Shown: positions 24,692 through 34,537 of the stretch, one piece after another
Position numbering within the stretch: the stretch's first letter is position 1
Layout of the letters: each line of letters opens with the position of its first letter
Assembly: GCF_900112755.1 (NCBI RefSeq)
Contig: NZ_FOMW01000003.1
Location: 62,001 to 126,000 of the forward strand
DNA: 64,000 nt
Origin: Sulfitobacter brevis
GTDB lineage: Bacteria; Pseudomonadota; Alphaproteobacteria; Rhodobacterales; Rhodobacteraceae
Direction of reading: 5' to 3'
Position numbers and translations under genes: made by a program
Notes under the pieces: generated by a model
Told to the model about the DNA's origin: nothing
The model's database searches: none
Seen by the model: only the letters and a program-made list of their open reading frames with translations

Positions 24692-24742
24692 CAATTAAGA
24701 TTGTGCAAAGAATCGCCCGGCCAAGCTGCAGGCCGCGGCTGA

Positions 24743-25069
24743 TCAATTTAGCTGGAAGTGCAGCGGATAGGCGCCATCGGTAAAGGGGCCAAACAGATCG
24801 GGGATATCGGGGTGATCCACCGGTTCGCCGGAATAATCCGCCACCAAGTTCTGCTCCGAGACATAGGCCACATAGTAACTTTGGTCATTCTCAGCCAACA
24901 AATGATAGTACGGCTGGTCTTTGACGGGGCGAGTTTCTTCGGGAATGGCCTCATACCATGCTTCGGTATTGGCAAATTCTGGATCGACGTCAAAAATCAC
25001 CCCTCTGAAAGGGTGGATTCGGTGCCGGACCACTTGGCCCAAATGGTATTTTGCGCGCGTACGTATCAT
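24743..25069 (-). CDS. hspQ: Heat shock protein HspQ (YccV-like, hemimethylated-DNA-binding fold)
   Basis: 108 residues. The sequence YHLGQVVRHRIHPFRGVIFDVDPEF and the PYYHLLAEND and YVAYVSEQNL segments are characteristic of HspQ/YccV. In Escherichia coli it is a heat-induced factor that specifies substrates for Lon. The ATG at 25069 is chosen because the conserved domain begins there and AGGGG lies upstream; the open frame runs 18 codons further. Confidence 0.9.
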   Translation of the reverse strand: MIRTRAKYHLGQVVRHRIHPFRGVIFDVDPEFANTEAWYEAIPEETRPVKDQPYYHLLAENDQSYYVAYVSEQNLVADYSGEPVDHPDIPDLFGPFTDGAYPLHFQLN

Positions 25070-25381
25070 AACATTGCAGCCCCTACCTTTCGTTAGTAGT
25101 CGTTTCAAGGGGCATTTGTCCAATCACGCTGTCTTTGCAGAAGGAAACAGTCTGTTGACGCTCTTGCTATCAGCTTTCGGACTCGTGGGGGCCGCATCCC
25201 TGCCCGCGACGCTCTGGTTGGGTGCGAGCCCGATTGCGATCACTGCGTTGCCGATCATCCTCGCCGCGCTGTTATAAGCCGCCGGTCGGCAAAAAAGTGA
25301 TGTGACGCGCGGGCGGAATCAGATAAACTGCCTGCAAAACAATACACGACCAATAAGAAACGACAAAAAAGCGAGAGGCAG
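25070..25381. other. 312-base intergenic stretch with a possible small membrane ORF
   Basis: Between hspQ (reverse) and the lipoprotein gene (forward). It should contain two divergent promoters. The only coding candidate is the 40-codon TTG frame at 25155-25277, described separately. The last 100 bases are relatively A-rich (AACAATAC, AAGAAACGACAAAAAAGCG) and end in GAGAGGCAG before the lipoprotein ATG. No strong hairpin is evident. Confidence 0.5.
25155..25277 (+). CDS. Possible 40-aa small membrane protein
   Basis: A TTG codon at 25155 is preceded by AAGGAAAC (25141-25148) at suitable spacing. It opens a 40-residue frame that is almost wholly hydrophobic: two predicted membrane stretches (residues 3-21 and 26-40) linked by a short Gly-Ala-Ser turn. 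No homologous family is recognised. A hydrophobic frame in GC-rich DNA can arise by chance, and the start is non-ATG, so this is tentative. Confidence 0.3.
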   Translation: MTLLLSAFGLVGAASLPATLWLGASPIAITALPIILAALL

Positions 25382-25975
25382 ATGAGCAAAACTCTTCGCG
25401 CAATGGCAATCGTATTGCTGGTAGCATCCTGCGGCGGCGGGGCAGATCCCTCTGCGCCGCGACAGTTGGATGACGCTTGCACGATTCTCAAAGAGCGCCC
25501 TGAATATTACAAAGCATTCCGTGCCGCCGAACGCCGTTGGGGCGTGCCGGTGCATGTGCAAATGGCCACTATCCACCAAGAAAGCAAATTCGTCGCTGAC
25601 GCCCGAACGCCGTTTAAATACGCTTTGGGGGTGATCCCGATGGGTCGTCAGTCCAGCGCGTTCGGCTATAGCCAAGCGTTGGATGCGACATGGGAAGAAT
25701 ACGTCAAAGCCAATGGCAAACACCGCGCCCAGCGGGACCGCATTGAAGACGCGAGTGATTTCATGGGCTGGTACATGACGCTAACCCGCGACCGCAACGG
25801 CGTGGCGCTGCACGATGCGCGCAACCAGTACCTTGCCTATCACGAAGGCCACACCGGCTTTTCGCGCCAGACCTATAACAGCAAAGCGTGGCTGGTGGGT
25901 GTTGCAGGAAAGGTAGATGCACGGGCCCAGATGTACGAACAACAGATCGCTGGCTGCCGTCTGAGCCGCTGGTAA
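25382..25975 (+). CDS. Lytic-transglycosylase-like lipoprotein
   Basis: 197 residues. A type II signal ends in the lipobox VASC with Cys17. The segment VQMATIHQESKF (residues 59-70) has the Glu67 expected as catalytic acid of SLT-fold transglycosylases, followed by GYSQALDATWEEY and a C-terminal NQYLAYHEGHTGF block. Such enzymes cleave the glycan strands of peptidoglycan during growth. The protein is probably anchored to the outer membrane. GAGAGGCAG precedes the ATG. Confidence 0.85.
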   Translation: MSKTLRAMAIVLLVASCGGGADPSAPRQLDDACTILKERPEYYKAFRAAERRWGVPVHVQMATIHQESKFVADARTPFKYALGVIPMGRQSSAFGYSQALDATWEEYVKANGKHRAQRDRIEDASDFMGWYMTLTRDRNGVALHDARNQYLAYHEGHTGFSRQTYNSKAWLVGVAGKVDARAQMYEQQIAGCRLSRW

Positions 25976-25980
25976 TGGCA

Positions 25981-26005
25981 GGCCCCGGTGAATGCCACCG
26001 GGGCC
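25981..26005. terminator. Hairpin terminator between convergent lipoprotein and lolA genes
   Basis: A perfect 10-base stem, GGCCCCGGTG (25981-25990) with CACCGGGGCC (25996-26005) and a five-base loop, lies between the two converging genes. T tracts are weak on both sides (GCATTTCTT on the forward side). Confidence 0.65.
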
Positions 26006-26023
26006 GCATTTCTTGTGCCTATA

Positions 26024-26623
26024 TCAGCGTCGGATGCCGGGTGAGCCTACGTCAAATTTGCTGTTGGCGATGCTTCCGCCGGTCTTGAGATCACCCAACA
26101 CGACAGTCGTCTGGCTGCCGTTGCCGTCATTGATGATCCACTGACGCAGTTCCACCGGATTGGCGGTGAACTTCAGCTGAATATTGCCATACTCGGGATG
26201 CTCGGGGTCTTGGGCCGTCACCGTGGTGGCGGTGCCGTCATAGCTGTGGCCGGTGACCATTTTCGCCCGCCCCAGATCGACCTGTTTGGCAAGGATGATC
26301 GATAGCGGAGTCCGCGACAGTGGATAGGTTTCTGCCGGCTGGTTCGATTTCTTGTCGAAGATCACCACGGTATTCGAGCCCGCAATCACCAGACCGGAAT
26401 CAGGCGCGTTATATTCAAACCGCACCCGTCCTGGACGCTTGATATAAAGCACGCCTGTACTGATCGACCCGTCATTGTTGATCTGGGTGAACTCGCCTTG
26501 GGCGGTTTGCATCTTGTTGAGATAGCCTGAAATCTCGTTCAGCGGCAGTTTTTGCGCCAGCGCGGCGACCGGAGCCACGAGGGCCATGCCGAGCACGAGG
26601 GCAGCAGTGGGGATAAAGCGCAT
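26024..26623 (-). CDS. lolA: Outer-membrane lipoprotein carrier protein LolA
   Basis: 199 residues with a Sec signal peptide (cleavage after ALA, about residue 23), so periplasmic. LolA carries lipoproteins from the LolCDE complex to the outer membrane. The mature start with INEISGYLNKMQTAQGEFTQI-like pattern and RPGRVRFEYNAPDSGLVIAG (in parts) fit the LolA fold. The ATG at 26623 has AGGA at good spacing; 28 further upstream codons lack signal features. It follows ftsK on the same strand, as in many Rhodobacterales, with a terminator between. Confidence 0.92.
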   Translation of the reverse strand: MRFIPTAALVLGMALVAPVAALAQKLPLNEISGYLNKMQTAQGEFTQINNDGSISTGVLYIKRPGRVRFEYNAPDSGLVIAGSNTVVIFDKKSNQPAETYPLSRTPLSIILAKQVDLGRAKMVTGHSYDGTATTVTAQDPEHPEYGNIQLKFTANPVELRQWIINDGNGSQTTVVLGDLKTGGSIANSKFDVGSPGIRR

Positions 26624-26722
26624 ATTCGTTTTCCTGTAGTTGAACCTTGGCATACACATAGGGCGGCACGTATGGATATGCGATATCAACGCGCGGTTTT
26701 CAGCCAACAGGCGCTTGTCATT

Positions 26723-26759
26723 GGATAAAAGAACACCGCCGGAAATGCATCCGGCGGTG
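26723..26759 (-). terminator. Rho-independent terminator of ftsK (reverse strand)
   Basis: CACCGCCGGA (26734-26743) pairs with TCCGGCGGTG (26750-26759) over ten bases with a six-base loop. On the reverse strand the stem is followed by TTCTTTTAT. It lies 37 bases after the ftsK stop. Confidence 0.8.
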
Positions 26760-26796
26760 GTGGTGGCCTTATAACAGTAACAGTCGGAGGTAAGCC

Positions 26797-29706
26797 TCAG
26801 CCCTGTTCAGGCACCAGAATTTCACGTTTCCCAACATGGTTGGCCTGCGAGACCAGACCCTCGTCTTCCATCTGCTCGACCAACCGCGCAGCTTTGTTGT
26901 AGCCGATCGCTAGTTTGCGCTGGATGTAGGAGGTAGAGCACTTGCGATCCTTGATCACGATTTGCACCGCGGTATCATAAAGCGCGTCTTCGCCGTCGGT
27001 ATTACCGCCAAGCCCCAATACCGCGTCGATGCTTGCCTCGGCATCATCCGCTGGCCCTTCGACAACCCCACCGATATAGTCCGGCTCCCCGAACTGCTTG
27101 AGGTGGTTAACGATTTCCTCGACCTCTTCGTCACTGACGAAAGGACCATGGCAACGAACGATTTTGGCGCCGCCCGCCATATAAAGCATGTCGCCCATGC
27201 CCAGAAGCTGCTCGGCCCCCATCTCACCCAAGATCGTGCGGCTGTCGATTTTCGAGGTCACCTGAAAGGAAATCCGCGTCGGGAAGTTGGCCTTGATCGT
27301 ACCGGTGATCACATCAACCGACGGACGCTGGGTCGCCATGATCAAGTGGATGCCCGAGGCCCGCGCCATCTGTGCCAATCGCTGGATACAGGCTTCGATT
27401 TCCTTGCCTGCCACCATCATCAGGTCGGCCATTTCGTCAACGATGACGACAATATAGGGCAGTGCTACGGGTGTGGTCTCCTCGGTCTCGAATATCGGCT
27501 CGCCGGTGTCGTCGTCAAAGCCGGTCTGAACCGTGCGGCTGAACATCTCGCCCTTGGCCAGCGCCTCGCGGACGCGGCCGTTATAGCCTTCAATGTTGCG
27601 CACGCCCATTTTGGACATCTTGCGATAGCGCTCCTCCATCTCGCCCACAGTCCATTTGAGCGCGACAACGGCCTTTTTCGGGTCGGTCACAACGGGGGAC
27701 AGCAGATGCGGGATGCCGTCGTACACCGACAGTTCCAGCATCTTGGGGTCGATCATGATGAGGCGGCATTCTTCGGGCGTCAGCTTGTAGAGCAGCGACA
27801 GGATCATCGTGTTAATTGCCACCGATTTACCCGACCCCGTGGTCCCCGCGATCAGCAGGTGCGGCATTTTGGCGAGGTTGGCAATCATCGGCTCGCCGCC
27901 GATATCCTTACCCAAGGCAAGTGGCAGTCGCATGGTGCTGTCGCCGAAATCACGGGCGCTGAGAATCTCGCGCAGAACCACTTTCTCGCGTACCTCGTTG
28001 GGCAACTCGATGCCGATGACGCTCCGGCCCGGAACAGTCGAAACACGGGCAGAAAGCGCCGCCATCGAGCGTGCGATATCATCTGCAAGGCCGATGACGC
28101 GGCTCGCCTTGAGACCGGGCGCTGGTTCAAGCTCGTACATGGTGACGACCGGACCAGGCCGAACGGCGACAATCTCACCTTTCACTCCATAGTCATCCAG
28201 CACATTTTCCAACATCCGCGCATTCTGCTCCAACGCTTCATCGGACAGGTGCAGGCGTTTAACGGTCTCGGGGTTCTCCAACAGGTTCAGCGGCGGCAGC
28301 TCGTAGCCTGGATGGGTATCCTCAAAGGTCAACGCTGGCTGTGCTTCCGCGCGGGCCTGCTTGGAGGGCTGGACCACCTTGCGCACAGGCTGATGCACAA
28401 CCTTGCGCGGCTCTGCCACGGGGATCACTGGCGCTTCGGGGGCTGTCGCCTTCTCAAGCGGCAGAACTGCCTCCTCTTCGAAGTAATCAGAGGCATCAAT
28501 CTCGGCAGGGGAGGGGGCAGCAGCGGTGCCGCGCTCCAGAACAGGACGGGCGGGCGCAGTCAAAGGTGGCTCGGCGCGTGCGCCTGCGGTCAAGGTCGTT
28601 TCGGCCTGCGTAGTGCGGCGCGGCGGGATATTGAGCACAAGCGCATCAGGGCCGCGACCGCGTCCTTTGGTCAGCGGCATGGTGGTCGGTGTCTGCACAG
28701 CAGTGCTGGTGCGCACGCGGCTTTTAATGACATCCGCGATCTTGTTGCGAATGCGCTCTTCGCCCGGCTCGTCGTCAATGACAACATCACTGTAATGTTC
28801 GACCAATTCGGGTTCTGGCATCACATCGGGGCGTTTGATCAACGCAGGCATCCGGCCCAGCAAGCTCGGCTTCGGCTCTGCTTGCTCGTACATCATCGGC
28901 TCGGCTTTCGGCATCGTGCGCCGCGCAGTGAAGGCTTCGGCCTGCGCTTGGGTCTCGGCGAAGGCAGCATTCTCTTCGGCTTCGATCCGCAGCCGTTCGC
29001 GGCGGTCAGCGGCACGGGCCTGGATGTTTTGGGCGGCCTGCACGGCTTCGGTAGCACCACGCCCGAGCAAATTCATCAAAGTGGCGTAGGCCATGATCGT
29101 GCCGATCATCAAGAACCGGCCGATGCGGGTCAACTCAGGCTTGGTAAAGCCGAGCACGAAGGCCCCCAGCGTCAAGATCGCGACGCCCATCAGCAGCGAC
29201 ATCAGCTTGACGGTAAATGCCGAACCAATCGGCAGAATTGTCAGCATTGCACCCATCACGGTATCGCCAAACAAGCCACCCAAGCCGAAACTGTGGGTTT
29301 GCAGCCAGTCCGCATTCGGGGTGAGCGTGGCAGCGTAGATCGCCCCCAGAGCCACAGCGATCGGCGCAAAGATCAGCCGTGCGATGGCGCGGTCTTCGCC
29401 GGTGTGCAGGGCAAAACGCACGCCCCATGCCATCAAGGCCACGGCAATGCCCCACGCGCCCCAGCCGACGATCATAAACAGGGGTGCGGCAATCGAAGCG
29501 CCCATCCGGCCCATCCAGTTTTGCACCGGTGCATCGGTCGAAACCATCCAGTTGGGATCGTCGGGCGTGTAGCTGCCGATCATCATCGCAGCCATCAGAC
29601 CGACAGCAATCAGCGCCAGACCCATCAGCTCCTTGCCGCGTTTTTCAATCGCCTGGGTCATGTTGCTATCCAACAGTGGATCGCGCTGCCGCGTCTGGTA
29701 TGCCAT
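26797..29706 (-). CDS. ftsK: DNA translocase FtsK
   Basis: 969 residues. FtsK is the septal motor that pumps chromosome ends and activates XerCD at dif. The N-terminal 200 residues hold four membrane segments. A linker to about 480 is rich in Pro, Ala and Glu. The motor domain has Walker [17 protein letters not shown] near 615-630 and Walker [15 protein letters not shown] winged-helix gamma domain for KOPS binding ends the protein ([20 protein letters not shown], in parts). The ATG at 29706 follows GAGGGA; an upstream in-frame ATG at 29730 overlaps the aminotransferase gene and is less likely. Confidence 0.97.
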   Translation of the reverse strand: MAYQTRQRDPLLDSNMTQAIEKRGKELMGLALIAVGLMAAMMIGSYTPDDPNWMVSTDAPVQNWMGRMGASIAAPLFMIVGWGAWGIAVALMAWGVRFALHTGEDRAIARLIFAPIAVALGAIYAATLTPNADWLQTHSFGLGGLFGDTVMGAMLTILPIGSAFTVKLMSLLMGVAILTLGAFVLGFTKPELTRIGRFLMIGTIMAYATLMNLLGRGATEAVQAAQNIQARAADRRERLRIEAEENAAFAETQAQAEAFTARRTMPKAEPMMYEQAEPKPSLLGRMPALIKRPDVMPEPELVEHYSDVVIDDEPGEERIRNKIADVIKSRVRTSTAVQTPTTMPLTKGRGRGPDALVLNIPPRRTTQAETTLTAGARAEPPLTAPARPVLERGTAAAPSPAEIDASDYFEEEAVLPLEKATAPEAPVIPVAEPRKVVHQPVRKVVQPSKQARAEAQPALTFEDTHPGYELPPLNLLENPETVKRLHLSDEALEQNARMLENVLDDYGVKGEIVAVRPGPVVTMYELEPAPGLKASRVIGLADDIARSMAALSARVSTVPGRSVIGIELPNEVREKVVLREILSARDFGDSTMRLPLALGKDIGGEPMIANLAKMPHLLIAGTTGSGKSVAINTMILSLLYKLTPEECRLIMIDPKMLELSVYDGIPHLLSPVVTDPKKAVVALKWTVGEMEERYRKMSKMGVRNIEGYNGRVREALAKGEMFSRTVQTGFDDDTGEPIFETEETTPVALPYIVVIVDEMADLMMVAGKEIEACIQRLAQMARASGIHLIMATQRPSVDVITGTIKANFPTRISFQVTSKIDSRTILGEMGAEQLLGMGDMLYMAGGAKIVRCHGPFVSDEEVEEIVNHLKQFGEPDYIGGVVEGPADDAEASIDAVLGLGGNTDGEDALYDTAVQIVIKDRKCSTSYIQRKLAIGYNKAARLVEQMEDEGLVSQANHVGKREILVPEQG

Positions 29707-29722
29707 CGCTCTTTTTCCCTCT

Positions 29723-30910
29723 TTATGCATCCGAGTACAGACAGTCGCGGATCGCCTGCAGGCCGCGCGTCGTCTCGTTTTTTGGGGCCACCAAGGCGAC
29801 CCGGATATATGTCTTGCCGGGGTTTTCCCCGTTCACATTCTGCGCCAGATAGCTGCCGGGCAGCACCCGAACGCCAGTCTCGCGCCACAATTTCAGCGCT
29901 GCGGCCTCATCATCCTCAACCGGCAACCACAGGAAAAACCCTGCCTGGGGGCTCACATAGCCTGCGACATTGCCAAGAATGCGGTCCGCGATGTGGTATT
30001 TCTCCACATAGAGCGCACGGTTCTGTTCCACATGGGCCTCATCCGCCCAAACGGCCGCCGCAGCCTGTTGCAGCGGCAAGGGCAGCGGTGCGCCTGCGTA
30101 ATTGCGCAACAGTTTGATCTCGCGGATCGTCTCCGCTCCGCCTGCGACAAAGCCGGAACGCAAACCCGGCAAGTTCGACCGCTTTGATAGCGAATGAAAG
30201 ATGACCACGCGGTTAAGATCAGCGCCGACTTCCTGCGCGACCTGTAATGCGCCGACAGGAGGCGCATCGCGGTAAATTTCTGAGTAGCACTCATCTGCGA
30301 AGATCAGGAAATCGTGCTTTTCGGCCAGCGCAATCAACGCGGCCCAATAGGCACGGTCTGCCACAGCGCCCTGCGGGTTCGCGGGCGAACAGATATAGGC
30401 GGCGGTGGTCCGGTCCAGCACGTCTGTGGGCAGACTGGTGAAATCGGGCAGATGGCCTGTTTCAGCGGTGGCTGGCACCATGATTGGATCAGCACCGCCG
30501 GAAATCGCTGCAATCATATAGACTTGGTAGAACGGGTTCGGCATCAGCACGGCAGGCTTTTGGCCGTTCTTGGCCTCGGGGCTCAGCGCGATGATCGCGT
30601 TATAAAGCCCCTCACGGGTGCCGTTAAGCGCCATAATCTGGGTGTCGGCATCCATCTCGACGCCGTAGCGCCGCGCGATCCAGCCTGCGATGGCCCCGCG
30701 CAATTCGGGCGAGCCATCGTTGGGCGGATAGCTGTTAAAGCCGGCAGCATTCTCGACAATCTTATCGGTTACCCACGCCGGAAACGCGTGTTTCGGCTCA
30801 CCGATGGTCATGTGAATCGGCGTACCACCACCGTCATGCGCATCAAGCAATGCGCGAAGACGCGGCCATGCATGGGCCGGAAGGTTCGAAAACCGCTCGG
30901 GATACGTCAT
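29723..30910 (-). CDS. Class I/II PLP-dependent aminotransferase
   Basis: 395 residues. The PLP lysine lies in [17 protein letters not shown] (about 232-248). [11 protein letters not shown] and a PFYQVY segment are also typical of fold type I. In Rhodobacterales this gene beside ftsK is usually called an aspartate-type or succinyldiaminopimelate aminotransferase (DapC-like), but the substrate cannot be fixed from sequence. It ends 17 bases before the ftsK start, so the two form an operon. Confidence 0.88.
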   Translation of the reverse strand: MTYPERFSNLPAHAWPRLRALLDAHDGGGTPIHMTIGEPKHAFPAWVTDKIVENAAGFNSYPPNDGSPELRGAIAGWIARRYGVEMDADTQIMALNGTREGLYNAIIALSPEAKNGQKPAVLMPNPFYQVYMIAAISGGADPIMVPATAETGHLPDFTSLPTDVLDRTTAAYICSPANPQGAVADRAYWAALIALAEKHDFLIFADECYSEIYRDAPPVGALQVAQEVGADLNRVVIFHSLSKRSNLPGLRSGFVAGGAETIREIKLLRNYAGAPLPLPLQQAAAAVWADEAHVEQNRALYVEKYHIADRILGNVAGYVSPQAGFFLWLPVEDDEAAALKLWRETGVRVLPGSYLAQNVNGENPGKTYIRVALVAPKNETTRGLQAIRDCLYSDA

Positions 30911-31028
30911 TTTAGCTGCCTCGGGTTCGGGATCATAAACGCCCCGTTTGCCCCAAGGTACTCAAGCCCTGCCCGTTCGTCCAGAAAAACCGGAACGCTT
31001 TCAGCCGTTTGTGGCTTTTAGGACAGCC

Positions 31029-32357
31029 TTACCTTAGGGCCTCCTCGACTGCCGCACCAAGGCGCAAAAGCTGCTCTTCCATGTCTGGTGCGCACATCAG
31101 GCTCAACCCGCAGGATGCCGCGCCCGTGGGTAGGGTCAGCGCGCAGAGCCCCATGAGGTTGGCGATTCTGGTGTTGCGCAGGGTCATCAGGTTTTCGGTG
31201 ACGTAGTAGTCATCCTCGCTCGTCAAACGCTCAAGATCGGGGGGCATATTTGCCGAGGTCGGCACCAATACCGCGTCGTAACCCGCGACGGCGGCGTCAT
31301 AACCGATCCGCGCCGCGTCAAGCTGGGCCCAAGCAGCAACGTAATCAGGGCCGCTGAAGTCCTTCCCCATGCGGAAACGGTCCAGAATACGCGGGTACAT
31401 CGCCTCGGGGTCGGCCTCGATGATATCGCGCCACAGCCCATAGGCTTCGGCAGTATAAAGGCAGCCGCTCAATGGCATAGCCTCGTCGACCTCGTCCACT
31501 TCGATATCCTCTACCACGGCACCGGCTGCGCGCATCCGCGCAATGGCGCTATCAAAGGCTGCGGATTGCGGCTCCGAGATATCGTCAAACGCGGCGGTGC
31601 GCAGCACGGCAAAGCGCCGCCCGTCCAGATCGGCGTGGTGCAGATCGGCAGCTTTGCCGCCTTCCAACGCCGCTAACAAAAGTGCTGCATCCTCAACCGA
31701 ACGGCAAAGCGGTCCGACCGTGTCAAACTTCAGCGCCAGCGGCACCACACCCTCAAGTGACAACCGCCCCGAAGTGGTTTTCAGCCCGACCAGATCATTC
31801 CATGCCGCAGGTATCCGCACCGAACCGCCGGTGTCAGAGCCGATGGCCGCAGCCGCCAGCCCGAACGCGACCGACGCCGCCGCCCCAGAGGACGATCCCC
31901 CCGCCACAGCATTCTCGTTATTCACACAAGGCGGTGTCGCGGTGCTGGGGTTATAGCCCAATCCCGAAAATGCCATCTCGCTCGTATGGGTTTTGCCCAG
32001 ACACACCAGCCCCGCTGCCGTGGCATTGACCAATACAGCGGCATCTTCGTCAGGTACGCGTCCCGCCAGCAGCTTGGTGCCCGCTTCGGTGCCGACACCG
32101 GCTGTGTCAAACAGGTCTTTCCACGACACCGGCACCCCGTCGAGCGGCGACAGACGCTGGCCCGCATTTGCGCGATCCGCTGCAGCACCGGCTTCGGCCA
32201 GCGCACGCTCGGTGGTGACGCGCGCGTAAATACGGTCGCGCATCGGGTGCGCGTCAATCGCGTCCAGATAGGTCTGGCACAGCGTCACAGGGTCGATCTG
32301 CCCTGCCGCGATCCCGCGCCCCAGATTTGCCGCCGTCATTGTCAGCCATTCGCGCAT
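31029..32357 (-). CDS. Amidase signature family enzyme
   Basis: 442 residues. The catalytic triad region is complete: Lys in PVSWKDLFDTAG, cis-Ser and the Gly/Ser-rich stretch AGGSSSGAAASVAFGL, and the nucleophile in GSDTGGSVRIPAAW. The family hydrolyses amides, including glutamine in GatA and various xenobiotic amides. No gatB or gatC is adjacent, so it is a stand-alone amidase. The ATG at 32357 lies seven bases after AGGGGG and is preferred to the ATG at 32363. Confidence 0.9.
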   Translation of the reverse strand: MREWLTMTAANLGRGIAAGQIDPVTLCQTYLDAIDAHPMRDRIYARVTTERALAEAGAAADRANAGQRLSPLDGVPVSWKDLFDTAGVGTEAGTKLLAGRVPDEDAAVLVNATAAGLVCLGKTHTSEMAFSGLGYNPSTATPPCVNNENAVAGGSSSGAAASVAFGLAAAAIGSDTGGSVRIPAAWNDLVGLKTTSGRLSLEGVVPLALKFDTVGPLCRSVEDAALLLAALEGGKAADLHHADLDGRRFAVLRTAAFDDISEPQSAAFDSAIARMRAAGAVVEDIEVDEVDEAMPLSGCLYTAEAYGLWRDIIEADPEAMYPRILDRFRMGKDFSGPDYVAAWAQLDAARIGYDAAVAGYDAVLVPTSANMPPDLERLTSEDDYYVTENLMTLRNTRIANLMGLCALTLPTGAASCGLSLMCAPDMEEQLLRLGAAVEEALR

Positions 32358-32441
32358 TGTCATTCCCCCTGCTCGGTTTTGCGGACGGTAGCGGGGCGGC
32401 GGCGCATGGACAATCCCCACCTGCCCCCCATATCTAGGGTT

Positions 32442-33662
32442 ATGACAAACGACACCGATATTGCGATCATTGGCGGCGGGCTGAACGGCCCGACGCTTGC
32501 TTTGGCACTGGCCCGATCAGGGCAGCGCGTCACGCTGATTGACAGCGCAACGACGCAGGTTCGAAAGAACGCGGGTTTTGACGGGCGCGCCTATGCGCTG
32601 GCGCTGACTTCGATGCGGTTGCTCAGGGGCATCGGCGTTTGGGATGCCGTTGCCGATCATGCGCAACCGATGTTGCAGATCAAGGTGACCGACGGGCGCG
32701 CGGGCGAAGGCCCCTCCCCTCTCGCGATGCAGTTTGACCATGCCGAGATCGAGGAAGGCCCGATGGGCTATATGGTCGAGGACCGACACCTGCGCCGCGC
32801 CTTGCTGGATGCCGTGTCTGACGAAGCGCGGATCACCCAGATGAACGGCAAGACCGTCGTGGGCCAGACTGTTGATGCGACGGGGATCACCTTGGCGTTC
32901 AACAAAGGTAAACCGCTTCGGGCGGCGTTGGCTGTCGGGGCGGATGGGCGCGACAGTGGCACTGCCAATCGCGCTGGGATCAAACGCATCGGTTGGGGCT
33001 ATGCGCAGAATGCGCTGGTCTGTGCCATTCAGCATGAAGCGCCGCATCATGGCGTGGCGCACCAGTTTTTTATGCCGCCAGGGCCGCTGGCGCTTCTGCC
33101 GCTGACGGGCAATCGTTCCTCCATCGTCTGGAGCGAGAGCGTGAGCAATGCCGCCGCGATCAATGCCCTGCCCGATGCCGATTACCTTGAAGTTTTGCGC
33201 CCGCGTTTTGGCAGCTTTCTGGGGGAAATATCACTGGCGGGCGCGCGCTATACCTTTCCGCTGAGCCTGTCGCTGGCACTGGAGATGGTCGCCCCGCGCG
33301 TAGCGCTGGTGGGCGATGCGGCGCATGGCGTCCACCCGATTGCCGGTCAGGGGCTGAACGCCGGCATGCGCGATGTCGCGGCCTTGGCGCAAGTGATTGA
33401 AGAAGCGGCAATGCGCGGCGAGGAGATCGGCAATATCGCGATGTTGCAGCGTTATCAGCAGTGGCGCCGGTTCGATAACGCTACGCTGGCACTGGCGACC
33501 GATAGCTTTAACAGGCTGTTTTCCAACGATAACCCGCTAATGCGGTTGGCGCGTGATGTGGGAATGGCCGCGATCAGCGCCCTGCCCGGTCTGCGGCGCG
33601 GATTCATACGCGAGGCCGCAGGTCTAACCGGAGAGCTGCCGCGGTTGATGCAGGGCGACTGA
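32442..33662 (+). CDS. UbiH/UbiF/Coq6-family FAD monooxygenase
   Basis: 406 residues. The FAD-binding start IAIIGGGLNGPTLALALARSG is at residues 7-27, the DG motif near 170 (AVGADGRDS), and the second FAD motif GDAAHGVHPIAGQGLNAGMRD near 288-308 (in parts) is the UbiH-family signature. These enzymes hydroxylate the ubiquinone ring. Which ring position is modified cannot be told. The ATG at 32442 starts the conserved domain; the open frame runs much further upstream, antisense to the amidase. The two genes are divergent. Confidence 0.9.
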   Translation: MTNDTDIAIIGGGLNGPTLALALARSGQRVTLIDSATTQVRKNAGFDGRAYALALTSMRLLRGIGVWDAVADHAQPMLQIKVTDGRAGEGPSPLAMQFDHAEIEEGPMGYMVEDRHLRRALLDAVSDEARITQMNGKTVVGQTVDATGITLAFNKGKPLRAALAVGADGRDSGTANRAGIKRIGWGYAQNALVCAIQHEAPHHGVAHQFFMPPGPLALLPLTGNRSSIVWSESVSNAAAINALPDADYLEVLRPRFGSFLGEISLAGARYTFPLSLSLALEMVAPRVALVGDAAHGVHPIAGQGLNAGMRDVAALAQVIEEAAMRGEEIGNIAMLQRYQQWRRFDNATLALATDSFNRLFSNDNPLMRLARDVGMAAISALPGLRRGFIREAAGLTGELPRLMQGD

Positions 33663-33683
33663 GCTTCCGCCAGCCCGCTCGCT

Positions 33684-33869
33684 CTAATCGATTGCGCGGG
33701 CTTCATCGACCAGCATGACGGGGATGCCATTGCGGATCGGATAGGCCAGATGCGCCGCGTCTGAGATCAACTCTTGGGCCGCCGCGTCATAGCGCAGGAG
33801 GGTGTGGGTACGCGGACAAACCAACGCCTCCAGCATCCGGCGGTCAAAAACTACTTCTGCATCGCTCAC
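33684..33869 (-). CDS. Trm112 family protein
   Basis: 61 residues with the Trm112/UPF0434 pattern: [17 protein letters not shown] and [22 protein letters not shown]. Eukaryotic Trm112 activates methyltransferases; the bacterial role is less clear. The gene overlaps the upstream Lon-N domain gene by four bases, so they are translated together. Confidence 0.9.
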   Translation of the reverse strand: MSDAEVVFDRRMLEALVCPRTHTLLRYDAAAQELISDAAHLAYPIRNGIPVMLVDEARAID

Positions 33870-34510
33870 TGTATCATTCCCTCTTCCTGCCCGCCGCGCA
33901 GGGTGTATTCGATCAAGGTCACCAAAGTCTCGCGCCGTGTTTCTAGCGACGGGGCCTCCAGCAGCGCCTGTTTGTCTTCGGGCTCCAGATCCAGCATCAT
34001 CGACAAGGAATTAATCAGCAATTCGTCGTCGGCTTCTGTCAAAGTATCCCAATCGGCAGACAGGCCGCGCTGGTCGAAGTAACGGCTGAGCAGATTGAGA
34101 AAGCCGTCACGCTCAAACGCGGTGTCAGTCTCGTCACAACCCAGGTCCCGCTCGAACCCGTCCCATTTCACGTCACAGCGACGGTAGGGGCAAAAGCCGT
34201 CAATCTCCTTGAGCACCCGAAACCGCGACACCCCGCCGAGTGTGATCATATAGCGCCCGTCTTCGGTTTCAGAGAACTGGGTGATCCGTCCGGCACAGCC
34301 GATGGTCTGCAACCCGTTGCCATCGCGCCCCGGCACCGCGTTGGGCTGGATCATGCCAATCATCCGCGCGTCGGTTTTCAAGGCATCCTCGACCATCTGC
34401 AAATACCGCGGCTCGAAGATATGCAGCGGCAACCGCGACCGTGGCAACAGCAACGCGCCAGCCAGCGGAAAGATCGCGATCGTTTCGGGCAACTCTGTTG
34501 GTGTGATCAT
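33866..34510 (-). CDS. Lon-protease N-domain (LON substrate-binding) protein
   Basis: 214 residues. [34 protein letters not shown], read in parts from residue 11, is the Lon N-terminal domain. The AAA and protease parts of Lon are absent, which is normal for this stand-alone family. Its role is not well known. It forms a reverse-strand operon with the CnoX-like thioredoxin upstream and Trm112 downstream. The ATG at 34510 is preferred because the conserved start follows it. Confidence 0.87.
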   Translation of the reverse strand: MITPTELPETIAIFPLAGALLLPRSRLPLHIFEPRYLQMVEDALKTDARMIGMIQPNAVPGRDGNGLQTIGCAGRITQFSETEDGRYMITLGGVSRFRVLKEIDGFCPYRRCDVKWDGFERDLGCDETDTAFERDGFLNLLSRYFDQRGLSADWDTLTEADDELLINSLSMMLDLEPEDKQALLEAPSLETRRETLVTLIEYTLRGGQEEGMIQ

Positions 34511-34537
34511 GACAAGCGATCTAGCACGCGCCACGCC

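Noticed and set aside
26962-30117. A 1051-codon open frame on the forward strand
   Set aside because: It is antisense to ftsK and the aminotransferase, is rich in His, Gln and Arg as expected of a GC-rich shadow, and shows no family motif.
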